Below are positions 7,787 to 15,570 of a stretch of DNA of 24,229 nucleotides, in pieces. This stretch comes from JAUXLW01 sp964195005 (GTDB lineage Bacteria > Actinomycetota > Acidimicrobiia > Spongiisociales > SHLN01), in assembly GCA_964195005.1 (NCBI GenBank), contig CAXMOO010000037.1, positions 1 to 24,229 of the forward strand, in the 5' to 3' direction. A program made the translations under genes and the position numbers. The notes beneath the pieces are model-generated. The model made no database searches, was not told the DNA's origin, and saw nothing but the letters and a program-made list of their open reading frames with translations. Within the stretch, counting starts at the first letter, position 1. Each line of letters starts with the position of its first letter.

Positions 7787-7849
7787 CCGATCAGCTTACG
7801 AGGGTGTTGCACAAACAGTGCGGTTAACGATCCCCACTAGCCTCCTCGA

Positions 7850-8779
7850 ATGACTGGCCGTCCCGATCGCATCATTACCACCGCCGACGGGACAAGGCCT
7901 GAGTCGTTCGGGCCTTCCGAATGGTCCATGGTCGCGTCGCTGGCCCTCATGTGGGGAGCCTCATTTCTGTTTATCGATATCGGGCTCGACGCCTTCGAGC
8001 CGGGGCTGATCACGTGGCTGCGAGTTTCGCTCGGGGCGGCGGCTATCGGCCTCCTGCCCGGAGCCCGCACCCCTGTAGACGCCCAAGCCTGGCCCCGGCT
8101 CATCCTGTTGGGTTTCACATGGATCGCTATACCGTTCACACTTTTCCCTATCGCCCAACAATGGATCGACTCCTCACTCGCCGGCATTCTCAACGCCGCC
8201 ATGCCACTATTCGCAGCCGTGATCGCTGCGGTCCTGTTACGGAGACTTCCCGGCTCGATAATCATCGGAGGTCTACTGGTCGGCTTCTTCGGGGTGGTAC
8301 TGGTCTCACTGTCCTCCCAAGGCGGAGAGAGTGCCGCGCTGGGCATAGTCCTCGTGCTGGCAGCCACTGTGTTATACGGGTTTTCCACCAACATTGCCGT
8401 GCCCCTGCAGCAGTCCTACGGCGCCCTGCCTGTGATTTGGCGAGTACAGCTCATCGCCGCCGCCGCAACATTGCCTCTGGGCGTCCTCTCGGTGTCGCGA
8501 TCATCGTTCGAAATACAGAGCGCAGTGGCGGTAGCAGTGCTCGGCGTATTCGGCACCGGTGTGGCTCTCGCCATCATGACTCAGTTGGTTGGTCGTGTGG
8601 GAGCTACACGGGGAGCACTCGCTATCTACCTCGTACCCGTCGTGGCAACAATTCTCGGCGTCGCCTTTCGAGACGAAGAGGTCGGGCCACTCACCTTGAT
8701 CGGCATGGTGCTGGTGCTCCTGGGGGCCTACCTCGCAAGCCGCAAAGAATCAACCGGCAAGCACAGCTCTCAGGGCTGA
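7850..8779 (+). CDS. EamA-family (drug/metabolite) transporter
   Basis: A 309-residue integral membrane protein with about ten hydrophobic helices arranged as two EamA repeats. The first begins at ASLALMWGASFLFIDIGLD and the second at ALGIVLVLAATVLYGFSTN. The GTGVALAIMTQLVGRVGA and YLVPVVATILGV stretches near the end are characteristic of this family. It probably exports or imports a small metabolite; the substrate cannot be deduced. A 25-residue hydrophilic N-terminus precedes the first helix. The last 30 bp overlap the end of the converging epimerase gene. Confidence 0.9.
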   Translation: MTGRPDRIITTADGTRPESFGPSEWSMVASLALMWGASFLFIDIGLDAFEPGLITWLRVSLGAAAIGLLPGARTPVDAQAWPRLILLGFTWIAIPFTLFPIAQQWIDSSLAGILNAAMPLFAAVIAAVLLRRLPGSIIIGGLLVGFFGVVLVSLSSQGGESAALGIVLVLAATVLYGFSTNIAVPLQQSYGALPVIWRVQLIAAAATLPLGVLSVSRSSFEIQSAVAVAVLGVFGTGVALAIMTQLVGRVGATRGALAIYLVPVVATILGVAFRDEEVGPLTLIGMVLVLLGAYLASRKESTGKHSSQG

Positions 8780-9637
8780 CGGTAGATCAGGGTGTCGGAA
8801 TTGATAGCCGGACTTCACCAGGCGAGATCCGGCGACTCGAAGGCCTGACAAGAGCATCCCCTCGACTAGCTCGGACCCGAAGCGCGCCTTCAACGGCAAC
8901 AGAGGGGTTGGCAGAATGGTGGGGCGGTGCACCGCGGCGCCGAGTGCCTTCGTGAAGTCGGCGTTGGTTACGGGACCCGGCGCAACCATGTTGACAGGTC
9001 CGGACACGTCCGACTCGAGAAGATGAATGATTCCTCCCACCTGGTCGGGCAGCGAGATCCAGCTCATCCACTGGGTGCCGGGCCCCAGGCGGCCCCCCAG
9101 GCCCAGCTTGAAAGGCAGGAGCATCCTGGCCAACGCTCCCCCATCTTTGGAAAGCACAATTCCGGAGCGGATCTTGACCACTCGAATCCCCGAGGCGGCG
9201 GCGCCGTCGGCTTCCTCCTCCCACTGAACACAAACGTCGGCCAGGAAGCCCGTCCCCGGCCCGGAATCCTCGTCTAACTCGGCGTCGCCCCGGTCTCCGT
9301 AGTAACCGACCGCCGAGGCGCTTACCAGCACGGACGGCACCGGGTCGGCACCGGCCATGGCCTCCACGACCAGGCGGGTTCCGGCGACCCGACTGTCGAG
9401 TATCGCTTGTTTGTGAGCCGCGTTCCAGCGCTTATCGCCGATGCCAATCCCGGCCAGGTGAACCACCCCGTCCACGCCGGAGAGGTCATCTATTCGACCG
9501 CTCTCGACATCCCAGCTGAAAGCTCCGCGACGAGCAGGACCCCGATTGATGGGAACCGGCTCATGCCCGCGCTCCCGCAGCGCCGCTAGCAAAGCTGTTC
9601 CGATGAGCCCGGTGGACCCGCTTACGGCAATCCGCAT
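8750..9637 (-). CDS. TIGR01777-type NAD(P)-dependent epimerase (SDR39U1-like)
   Basis: A 295-residue extended-SDR protein. It has the nucleotide-binding GSTGLIG (residues 7-13), DGVVHLAGIGIGDKRWN, the SASAVGYYGDRGD active-site region, RSGIVLSKDGGALARML, WMSWISLPDQVGGI, and a C-terminal DUF1731-like segment. All are typical of the TIGR01777 family, whose actinobacterial members have no firmly established substrate. Immediately upstream, TAGCCT lies 6 nt before the ATG and could be a -10 box of a leaderless message. The 7-bp repeat array begins 16 nt before the start. The gene converges on the EamA gene with a 30-bp overlap. Confidence 0.9.
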   Translation of the reverse strand: MRIAVSGSTGLIGTALLAALRERGHEPVPINRGPARRGAFSWDVESGRIDDLSGVDGVVHLAGIGIGDKRWNAAHKQAILDSRVAGTRLVVEAMAGADPVPSVLVSASAVGYYGDRGDAELDEDSGPGTGFLADVCVQWEEEADGAAASGIRVVKIRSGIVLSKDGGALARMLLPFKLGLGGRLGPGTQWMSWISLPDQVGGIIHLLESDVSGPVNMVAPGPVTNADFTKALGAAVHRPTILPTPLLPLKARFGSELVEGMLLSGLRVAGSRLVKSGYQFRHPDLPSALRAVLAG

Positions 9638-9653
9638 GCCGCGAGGCTAGGAC

Positions 9654-9709
9654 GTCAGCAGTCAGCAGTCAGCAGTCAGCAGTCAGCAGTCAGCAGTCAG
9701 CAGTCAGCA
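9654..9709. repeat. Tandem heptamer array GTCAGCA, 8 perfect copies
   Basis: Eight uninterrupted, identical 7-bp units occupy 56 bp. On the minus strand they read TGCTGAC and lie directly upstream of the epimerase start (9637). One unit supplies CTGACT at 9672-9667, exactly 17 bp from the TAGCCT at 9649-9644, so the array may contain the -35 element of that gene. Perfect identity implies recent expansion by slippage. Confidence 0.97.
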
Positions 9710-9720
9710 AAAGATTCTTG

Positions 9721-9748
9721 CCTATTGCCTATTGCCTATTGCCTATAG
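9721..9748. repeat. Tandem heptamer array CCTATTG, 3 copies plus variant
   Basis: Three perfect CCTATTG units (9721-9741) and a fourth ending in AG instead of TG (9742-9748) follow the GTCAGCA array after an 11-bp spacer. Both arrays have a 7-bp period but unrelated sequence. They fill most of the 145-bp gap between the epimerase start and the FG-GAP gene stop. Confidence 0.95.
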
Positions 9749-9782
9749 GAGCCGAGTCACCGGGGCTGCCGCCATACCTGGC

Positions 9783-11648
9783 TTACGGGGCGAATCGTCC
9801 GGCGACCGGCAACCAGTCTTCCCGGCCGAAGCGGAAGTCGATTTCGGCGACAACCTGCGCGTTCGTGTTGGTGATGTAGAAGCGAGTCTCGCTTGGCCGA
9901 AAGATGGCAACAGTATCGTCGCCGTCGTCATCCCAGTCGAAGGCGATCACTCGATCTCCGGGGATCCCGAAAAAGAAGTCGAGCTCAGCGAAACCACCCG
10001 AGAGTTGGTTACGCAGGAAGACAAATCCACTCGCCGGCCGATAAAGGCCGACGGAGTCTGAGTGGTCGGCGTCGAAGTCGCCTCCGAAAGGCACGTCCGA
10101 AGCAATCCCGTAGAAGAAGTCCAGATCGGCGAAGCCGGTGGAAAGCTCGTTTCGCAGGTACACACGACCGTCGCGGTAGATGCCAAGCGAGTCGCAGTCG
10201 TCGCCGTCCCAATCCCCCACAAACGGCACGTCCCCCCGAATGCCATAGAAAAACTCGAAGTCGGCAACTCCGAAATCGTTGCTATTACGCAGATAGACAA
10301 AACCGTCGTTCGGTCGGAACATGCCGACCGTGTCGAGGCCGTCGCAGTCCCAATCACCCACAAGCGGGACATCTCCCGGAGCACCATAGAAAAAGCTGCT
10401 GACGTTCCCTTGACCATCCCCCAGATGCCATTCGCCTCGCGAGGGGTTGAACATTCCGACACCGAGTGGCGGTGGTGCCAGTGGCTCGGCCCGCCGATAA
10501 AGAGAGACGATGCCAGACAATCCGACTTCGGTTGAAAGTGCTAGATTCTCCCCTTCAATGGCAACACTCGAGCCGAACAGGGCGCCCCCTGCGAAGTTGG
10601 CGCTCTCCACCCAGCCGTCCTTCTCAAAAACGTAAGCCCGCCCGGCTCCGGGCGCTCCAACGGCCAGCTGCAAGCCATCGAACGAAACCCTGGCGCCGAA
10701 TAGAGCCGAGGCATTGGCGTCAGAGGCAGTCAACTTGGCTTGCTGAAGCCACAAGTTCGAGGAGTTGCGCTGGAACACGTAGGCCGAGCCGCTGCCGTTG
10801 CCGTCATCATCGTTGCCGCTGGCGCCAATGACCGCCACATTGCCCTCCAGGCCCACAGCTCCCCCGAAGAGATCACCCCCGGCAGTGTCCGCTGCCAGGA
10901 GCTTGCCTTGCTGGACCCAGTCGCCGGCCGAGTTACCCACGAACGCGTAGACGGCTCCGGCGCTGGCACCGGCCGCGTCCTCGAGGCTGGCTCCGGCTAA
11001 AACCGTATTGCCGAACACCGCCACCGACTGGCCGAGCCGGTCTCCAATCTCGATGTCATTCGAAACCAGCCTCGCCTTTTGGCCCCAGACTCCTTCGACG
11101 CTGCTGAAAACATGGGCTGCCCCGCCGGCAGCGCCCGGCGCCCCTACGACCACAGTGTTGCCAGAAATAGCCACGGAAGATCCAAGATTGGCGGCGGCGA
11201 GCGCGGGCGACCCGGTCAGCTTGGCTTGCTGGGTCCAAACTCCATCGACATCGCGGACAAAGACGTAGGCCGTTCCCACCCCACCGTTAGCCAGTGGTGC
11301 TCCGGCTACCAGCAAGTCACGGTCGACTGCCACCGCCGAGCCGAAGGCATCGCCCGCGGCCGCGTCGGCAGAATTGATCTTGTATTGGAATTGCCAGCCA
11401 TTGGCTGGATCTCGGGTGTGTGTCCAGACAGCGCCCGAGTTGGGAAGGAGAGTGTCATCGCTCGGCGCTCCGGTGACGAGTGTGGCGCCATCTATCGCCA
11501 CTGAACGGCCGAACGCATCAGTCGCCTCCGGTGGATCGAGGACCGTCTCGAGATCCCAGACAAATTGGGCAACTGCCGCAGGCCCGACCAGCAGAGCAGC
11601 CCCCGCCAATCCACCCGCCAGCGCCAGGCGGACGCGTCCAACACGCAT
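9783..11648 (-). CDS. Secreted FG-GAP repeat protein
   Basis: A 621-residue protein with a signal peptide (residues 1-27, hydrophobic core LALAGGLAGAALLVGPAA, ending AVAQ). Seven repeats with the FG-GAP pattern follow (for example FGRSVAIDGATLVTGAP, LGSSVAISGNTVVVGAP), expected to build a beta-propeller like that of integrin alpha. From about residue 397 there is a different set of five repeats of about 45 residues with VGxFRPxxGxxYLRN and GDVPxVGDWDGDD, whose Asp-rich loops probably bind calcium. A surface or matrix role is plausible but not shown. I start at ATG 11648 because the signal peptide begins there. The upstream frame overlaps trmL, which stops 10 nt before. Confidence 0.88.
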   Translation of the reverse strand: MRVGRVRLALAGGLAGAALLVGPAAVAQFVWDLETVLDPPEATDAFGRSVAIDGATLVTGAPSDDTLLPNSGAVWTHTRDPANGWQFQYKINSADAAAGDAFGSAVAVDRDLLVAGAPLANGGVGTAYVFVRDVDGVWTQQAKLTGSPALAAANLGSSVAISGNTVVVGAPGAAGGAAHVFSSVEGVWGQKARLVSNDIEIGDRLGQSVAVFGNTVLAGASLEDAAGASAGAVYAFVGNSAGDWVQQGKLLAADTAGGDLFGGAVGLEGNVAVIGASGNDDDGNGSGSAYVFQRNSSNLWLQQAKLTASDANASALFGARVSFDGLQLAVGAPGAGRAYVFEKDGWVESANFAGGALFGSSVAIEGENLALSTEVGLSGIVSLYRRAEPLAPPPLGVGMFNPSRGEWHLGDGQGNVSSFFYGAPGDVPLVGDWDCDGLDTVGMFRPNDGFVYLRNSNDFGVADFEFFYGIRGDVPFVGDWDGDDCDSLGIYRDGRVYLRNELSTGFADLDFFYGIASDVPFGGDFDADHSDSVGLYRPASGFVFLRNQLSGGFAELDFFFGIPGDRVIAFDWDDDGDDTVAIFRPSETRFYITNTNAQVVAEIDFRFGREDWLPVAGRFAP

Positions 11649-11658
11649 GGTGGTCAGC

Positions 11659-12135
11659 CTAACTCCCACCCTTCTGCAGGCCCGGAAATCCTTGTTGGCG
11701 CAACGCTTCATAGAGCGCAACGGCAACCGCATTGGCAAGATTCAGACTCCGGCTCTTACCAACCATCGGGACCCGAACCGTGGCGGTCACTGCTTCCAAT
11801 TGCAGCACATCGGCCGGAAGGCCATCCGATTCAGGCCCGAATATGAGTGCGTCGCCGGGCTCATAGAACAGCTCGCTGTAGTCGGAGGTCCCGTTCCGAG
11901 AGAAGGCGTACAGAGCAGGGGGAGAACGCTTTTCCAGGTAGGCGGCGACCGATTTGTGCTGACGGACATCCGCCCAGTCGCGGTAATCAAGCCCGGCCCG
12001 CCGGAGTTGGCGCTCGTCCAGAGTGAATCCAAGGGGTCCAATCAAGTGCAGAGTTGCGCCGGTATTAGCGCACAACCGCATGATGTTGCCGGTGTTAGGC
12101 GGGATCTCGGGCTCGTAAAGAACAATGTCGAACAC
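11659..12135 (-). CDS. trmL: tRNA (cytidine/uridine-34-2'-O)-methyltransferase TrmL
   Basis: A 158-residue SPOUT-fold methyltransferase, the usual length for TrmL, which methylates the wobble ribose of tRNA-Leu. Key motifs are PEIPPNTGNIMRLCANTG near the N-terminus, IFGPESDGLP in the middle, and VPMVGKSRSLNLANAVAVAL forming the trefoil knot and SAM site. The start is a GTG at 12135. A TACGCT hexamer lies only 6 nt upstream on the minus strand and no ribosome binding site is visible, so the message may be leaderless. It is followed by the FG-GAP gene on the same strand. Confidence 0.92.
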   Translation of the reverse strand: MFDIVLYEPEIPPNTGNIMRLCANTGATLHLIGPLGFTLDERQLRRAGLDYRDWADVRQHKSVAAYLEKRSPPALYAFSRNGTSDYSELFYEPGDALIFGPESDGLPADVLQLEAVTATVRVPMVGKSRSLNLANAVAVALYEALRQQGFPGLQKGGS

Positions 12136-12211
12136 GGCGCGAGCGTAACCGTGAGACAGGCGCTGCGACCTGTTGTACGTTGATATTGCTAACTACGGGC
12201 GGGCGGAGAAC

Positions 12212-12628
12212 ATGCCAGAGCTGACGCTGAGAATCGATGCGACCTTGCGAAAGCAACTCATCGACGCCGGGCTCAACCTTGAAGAAATCTGTTCTACCGC
12301 CCTTCAGGCTGAGGCTGTGAGGGTTCAGGCCGAGCGGGCCGACGGCGACGACGCCACCCTGTATCAGCGGGGATTTGAGGCCGGATCGGGATGGGCGAGC
12401 AACGTTGCGAGTCAGCGTGAGCTGGCAGAGATCACGCAATGGTCGGGCATCCGCTGGCACCAGTTCTCTCTGGTTCCCAGGCAGAACTCATTCGCCTTCG
12501 CATACTGCGAAGCGGTGAGGCTCGACTACCCGCGACGGGATGAGCCTTTCTTCTTCACCAGCAACGCCTTCACCCGCGGAATGGTTGACGGCGCTATCGC
12601 CATCAACGGAGCGAACTCCGAGAGCTAG
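12212..12628 (+). CDS. Hypothetical protein
   Basis: A 138-residue protein. It begins with MPELTLRIDATLRKQLIDAG, which resembles the strand-helix opening of small DNA-binding or antitoxin-like proteins. The remainder (GFEAGSGWASNVASQRELAEI, then WHQFSL and EPFFFTSNAFTRGMVDGAI) has no family I can name. No toxin-like partner is adjacent. I prefer the ATG at 12212, which has a close GGAG. A TTG 39 nt upstream is possible. It diverges from trmL, and a GNAT gene follows after 41 bp on the same strand. Confidence 0.7.
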   Translation: MPELTLRIDATLRKQLIDAGLNLEEICSTALQAEAVRVQAERADGDDATLYQRGFEAGSGWASNVASQRELAEITQWSGIRWHQFSLVPRQNSFAFAYCEAVRLDYPRRDEPFFFTSNAFTRGMVDGAIAINGANSES

Positions 12629-12669
12629 TGCTCGGACCCTCTCCCTGGCCTCCTGTCTAGGGTGAACTC

Positions 12670-13230
12670 ATGCCACTGCATGAAGACAACATCCTCGAGG
12701 GCAGCCTCGTCCGGCTGGCAGCCCTGACCGAAGACGACGCCGTTCACCTCGTCCGCTTCCAGCGCAATGCGGCATTCTCACGCCTCCTCGATACGTGGCC
12801 GGCCCGACCGCGGTCAAAAGACGAGATCGTCAAGCGGCTCAAAGATGAGGTCGAGCGCGACACGGTCTATCACTTCTCCATTCGCCGCGTGGACGATGAC
12901 GAGTTTCTCGGATTCGCCGAGCTCGACGGTATCGACTGGAGCCACGGCTCGTGCGGGCTTGGCATCGGATTGGGGGACCCCGACAATTGGGGCAAGGGTT
13001 ACGGCCGCGACGCCATGAAACTCCTCCTGACATTCGCCTTCAGTGAGATGAACCTGCATCGGGTCGGATTGACCGTATTCGCCTATAACGAGCGAGCCCG
13101 TGCTCTCTACGAGAAAATGGGATTCGTCCACGAAGGCACCCAACGCGAACGTTTGCATCGCGACGGTGAGAGGTACGACATGCTCGACTATGGGATATTG
13201 CGGCGCGAATGGGAAGCCTCCGCAACCTGA
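12670..13230 (+). CDS. GNAT-family N-acetyltransferase (RimJ/RimL/SpeG-like)
   Basis: A 186-residue acetyl-CoA-dependent acetyltransferase. The start EGSLVRLAALTEDDAVHLVRF is typical of the RimJ/RimL branch. NWGKGYGRDAMKLLLTFAF is the pyrophosphate-binding motif A region, and LHRVGLTVFAYNERARALYEKMGFVHEGT is the conserved C-terminal core. Substrate could be a protein N-terminus, a polyamine or an antibiotic; the sequence does not decide. A GGGTGA precedes the ATG. Confidence 0.9.
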   Translation: MPLHEDNILEGSLVRLAALTEDDAVHLVRFQRNAAFSRLLDTWPARPRSKDEIVKRLKDEVERDTVYHFSIRRVDDDEFLGFAELDGIDWSHGSCGLGIGLGDPDNWGKGYGRDAMKLLLTFAFSEMNLHRVGLTVFAYNERARALYEKMGFVHEGTQRERLHRDGERYDMLDYGILRREWEASAT

Positions 13231-13345
13231 GAGTCGCCGGCGGCGATTTGTGGGGTTCATTGACGGCAAGGTAAGAGCAGATGTCGTGAAGCCGGCCGAC
13301 GAGGTGGGAATCCTTGAGTGAGCTAAACCTCTGAACCACCACCGG

Positions 13346-13373
13346 TTGTGCCGCAGAGCTGTTACCGTAAGAG
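13346..13373 (+). promoter_or_regulatory. Possible promoter of the helicase transcript
   Basis: TTGTGC (13346-13351) and TAAGAG (13368-13373) are separated by 16 bp. A start site near 13380 would place transcription at the first leader hairpin. Both hexamers are imperfect, so this is a weak assignment. Confidence 0.3.
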
Positions 13374-13376
13374 TCA

Positions 13377-13470
13377 GCGAGTGCACGGTTGTCAGGAAAC
13401 GTGCTCGCTGGGCCTCTTCCGCTCTACCGCTTTGTTGAGTCGTGCTGGAGGCCGATAGACACTCAACGAA
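13377..13470 (+). promoter_or_regulatory. Structured 5' leader of the DEAD-box helicase gene, possible pseudoknot
   Basis: Three pairings can be drawn by eye. P1 is GCGAG-CACG (13377-13381, 13384-13387, with a TG bulge) with CGTGCTCGC (13400-13408). P3 is a 10-bp helix (one G-U) of 13431-13440 with 13461-13470 and a 20-nt loop. Within that loop, GAGGCC (13448-13453) is complementary to GGCCTC (13411-13416), giving P2, which interleaves with P3 as an H-type pseudoknot. P3 ends right at CGGAAG (13471-13476), the likely ribosome binding site, so folding could control translation, for example with temperature or by the helicase itself. Confidence 0.5.
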
Positions 13471-13481
13471 CGGAAGAAACA

Positions 13482-14735
13482 ATGCAAAGCCCTCTCGCGG
13501 AACGGGTCGACACGGCCTCGTTCACCGACCTCGGCGTATCAGACGACCTGGTCTCCGCCCTCGATAAAACCGGGATCACCGATCCCTTCCCAATCCAACT
13601 AATGGCCATCCCGGATGGCCTGGCCGGCCTCGACGTATGCGGCAAGGCCCAGACCGGGTCCGGCAAGACTCTGGCCTTCGGAATTCCCCTCATCGAGCGA
13701 GCACGACCCGCCAAGCCGAGGCGTCCGGTCGCCCTCGTGCTAGTCCCTTCGCGCGAGTTGTGCGTGCAGGTAGCCCGAGAGCTCACGCCACTGGCCAAAG
13801 CCCGCAAATATCGGCTCGGCACCGTCTACGGCGGCGTCTCGATGGGTCGGCAGATCAAAGAACTGCAGTCGGGGATAGAGATTCTGGTGGCAACTCCGGG
13901 TCGCCTGATTGATCTCATGGACCGCAAGGAGATCTCCTTACAAGACGTTTCCAGTGTCGTGATCGATGAGGCCGACCAGATGGCAGACATGGGCTTCCTG
14001 CCGCAGGTGCGCATGGTGATGTCCGACATCGAGCGCGGCCATCAGACCATGCTCTTCTCAGCGACCCTTGACGGGGTCATCGCTTCCCTCATCACCTCGT
14101 ACCTCACCAACCCAGTCCGGCACGAAGTTGAAGCGGAAGGGGAAGTGGTCGACACCCAGGAGCACCGTTTCATAGCAGTTCACCAGCTCGACAAGCCGAA
14201 GGTGGCAGCCGCGATTTCGGAAGGGGTTGACAGGACCCTGGTTTTCGTACGCACGAAAAGAGGAGCCGACCGGGTGGCCGACCAGCTGCAACGAGAGGGA
14301 GTGCGGGCCGCAGCCATCCACGGCGACCTTCGTCAACAGGTGCGGGAGCGAGCCCTCGCCGACTTCATGAAGGGGACCGTCCCGGTACTTGTCGCCACCA
14401 ACGTCATGTCCCGCGGGCTGCACGTCGACGACGTGGACATCGTGGTCCATTACGACCCACCGGACGACTACAAGAGCTTCATCCACCGATCGGGCCGAAC
14501 CGCACGGGCAGGAGAAAAGGGCATGGTGGTCACGCTTGTCCTCTGGGACCAGGTCGAGGATGTGCAGCGCCTGCAGCGAGCCTCCGGACTCCACACTGAG
14601 ATCACCAAGATGTTCTCCAACGACCCCCGCCTGGCCGACCTGGCTGCTTTCGAACCCGAGGCAGTCGAGTTCAAGAAGCCCTCGATGGCCGACCTCTCCC
14701 GGCGAGCCGGCGGACGCCGGAGGCGCCGCCGCTAG
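13482..14735 (+). CDS. DEAD-box RNA helicase
   Basis: A 417-residue ATP-dependent RNA helicase. Visible motifs are the Q motif (FTDLGVSDDLVSAL ... FPIQ), motif I AQTGSGKT (56-63), Ia PSREL, Ib TPGRL, II DEAD (162-165), III SAT (193-195), IV LVFVRTKRGAD, V ATNVMSRGLHVDDVD and VI HRSGRTARAG. Motif V has VMSRGLHV where most relatives have VAARGLDI. The protein ends in a run of arginines (RRAGGRRRRRR), a likely RNA-binding tail. The ATG at 13482 fits the family N-terminus and has GGAAG 5 nt upstream. Such helicases act in ribosome assembly and cold adaptation. A long structured leader precedes it. Confidence 0.94.
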   Translation: MQSPLAERVDTASFTDLGVSDDLVSALDKTGITDPFPIQLMAIPDGLAGLDVCGKAQTGSGKTLAFGIPLIERARPAKPRRPVALVLVPSRELCVQVARELTPLAKARKYRLGTVYGGVSMGRQIKELQSGIEILVATPGRLIDLMDRKEISLQDVSSVVIDEADQMADMGFLPQVRMVMSDIERGHQTMLFSATLDGVIASLITSYLTNPVRHEVEAEGEVVDTQEHRFIAVHQLDKPKVAAAISEGVDRTLVFVRTKRGADRVADQLQREGVRAAAIHGDLRQQVRERALADFMKGTVPVLVATNVMSRGLHVDDVDIVVHYDPPDDYKSFIHRSGRTARAGEKGMVVTLVLWDQVEDVQRLQRASGLHTEITKMFSNDPRLADLAAFEPEAVEFKKPSMADLSRRAGGRRRRRR

Positions 14736-14748
14736 GGCCTGCCTATCC

Positions 14749-14769
14749 GTCCCGTGACGGGACCGTTTT
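14749..14769 (+). terminator. Rho-independent terminator after helicase gene
   Basis: GTCCCG and CGGGAC form a 6-bp stem with a TGA loop (14749-14763), followed by CGTTTTC. It lies 14 nt after the helicase stop. The T run is short but typical for a high-GC genome. Confidence 0.55.
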
Positions 14770-14854
14770 CCGGCGGCCCCAGCTCATGACCTAATCCTCT
14801 ACGCATCCTGGAACACGTGGTAAACGGTGTACACATAGCCGGGAAGGAGGGCTC

Positions 14855-15289
14855 ATGCCTGAGCTGACAGAGTCGATTTACATCAACCGGTCCCCGGAGG
14901 ACGTCCATCGATTCATCATCGAACCTGCCAATACGATGCTGTGGCAGTCCAACCTCATGGAGTTCCAACTGCTGGACGACGAGCCACGCAAGGGCTCCCA
15001 CCTCCATGGCGTAAGCAAGGTGGCCGGTCGCCGGATCGAGTGGGAAATGGAATACGCCGAGATCGACATCGGCCACCGGACCCTGCTGCGGACCACCAAC
15101 GCACCACTCGATAGCACGATCGAAGAGACGTTTGAGGTCTCTGGAAGCGGCACCAAGTTCACATACCATCAGACAACGGAACCGTTCCACGGTCTGTTCG
15201 GCAAGCTGGCCGACTCCCTCGTAATCCGCCTGTACCAGCGGGACGTGCGTTCGAATCTCCAAAAACTCAAGGTTCTGCTCGAGGCCTAA
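14855..15289 (+). CDS. SRPBCC-family protein (polyketide cyclase/START-like)
   Basis: A 144-residue single-domain protein with the SRPBCC pattern: an opening strand ESIYINRSPEDVHRFIIEPAN, then alternating strands and a long C-terminal helix (FGKLADSLVIRLYQRDVRSNLQKLKVLLEA). The fold makes a hydrophobic ligand pocket; neither ligand nor activity can be deduced. A strong GGAAGGAGG sits 4 nt before the ATG. The gene stands alone between two hairpins. The upstream region has CACGTG (14814-14819) and GTGTACAC (14827-14834), which could be operator half-sites, but this is unproven. Confidence 0.85.
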   Translation: MPELTESIYINRSPEDVHRFIIEPANTMLWQSNLMEFQLLDDEPRKGSHLHGVSKVAGRRIEWEMEYAEIDIGHRTLLRTTNAPLDSTIEETFEVSGSGTKFTYHQTTEPFHGLFGKLADSLVIRLYQRDVRSNLQKLKVLLEA

Positions 15290-15305
15290 CCAGTCGGCAT
15301 ACTGT

Positions 15306-15339
15306 CGGATCGGCGACGAGACGTGCGATCGTCGATCCG
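15306..15339 (+). terminator. Strong hairpin after the SRPBCC gene
   Basis: Positions 15306-15316 pair with 15329-15339 in an 11-bp stem (one G-T) with a 12-nt loop, beginning 16 nt after the SRPBCC stop. No T tract follows. It may terminate transcription as U-less hairpins do in actinobacteria, or it may form part of the leader of the small ORF at 15376. Confidence 0.5.
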
Positions 15340-15375
15340 GGCGCTTGTTCCTATGAATAGCAAAGGAGCAACACG

Positions 15376-15570
15376 ATGCGACGTCTTAGATTGCTGAACG
15401 GAGCGGCAGTCGACACGGGCGGATATTGGACCGATCGTGACGGCCACCTTGCGTACCTCTGCGAAGGCCAGTTCCTGCCCTCTTGCCCACGACAACCCTT
15501 TCAAAATACGCATTGGAGCCTCCAAACAGAGATCCCGTGCCCGGACAGGGAAACAGCAACTAGCCGGTAA
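15376..15570 (+). CDS. Small protein, 64 residues
   Basis: An AAAGGAG lies 7 nt before the ATG, a convincing ribosome binding site. The sequence has GAAVDTGGYWTDRDGHLAYL, then GQFLPSCP and HWSL. This spacing of Gly, Tyr, Pro and Trp reminds me of short stress or YjzC-like proteins, but the resemblance is loose. The last 15 residues look less protein-like. No neighbour explains its role, and it may be a real small gene or a chance frame. Confidence 0.45.
   Translation: MRRLRLLNGAAVDTGGYWTDRDGHLAYLCEGQFLPSCPRQPFQNTHWSLQTEIPCPDRETATSR

Noticed and set aside
7921..8955. Long plus-strand open frame of 344 codons overlapping the EamA gene
   Set aside because: It is rich in Arg, His and Pro without a fold pattern, and is the shifted-frame shadow of the transporter gene in high-GC DNA.
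9654..9748. CRISPR-like array
   Set aside because: The units are 7 bp, directly adjacent and without spacers, so this is a simple tandem repeat.
12814..13482. Minus-strand open frame of 222 codons opposite the GNAT gene
   Set aside because: Its sequence has no recognisable domain and covers the well-supported acetyltransferase and helicase leader.
14814..14834. CACGTG and GTGTACAC palindromes as an operator before the SRPBCC gene
   Set aside because: Both are short and no adjacent regulator or promoter hexamers support them; they could be chance.
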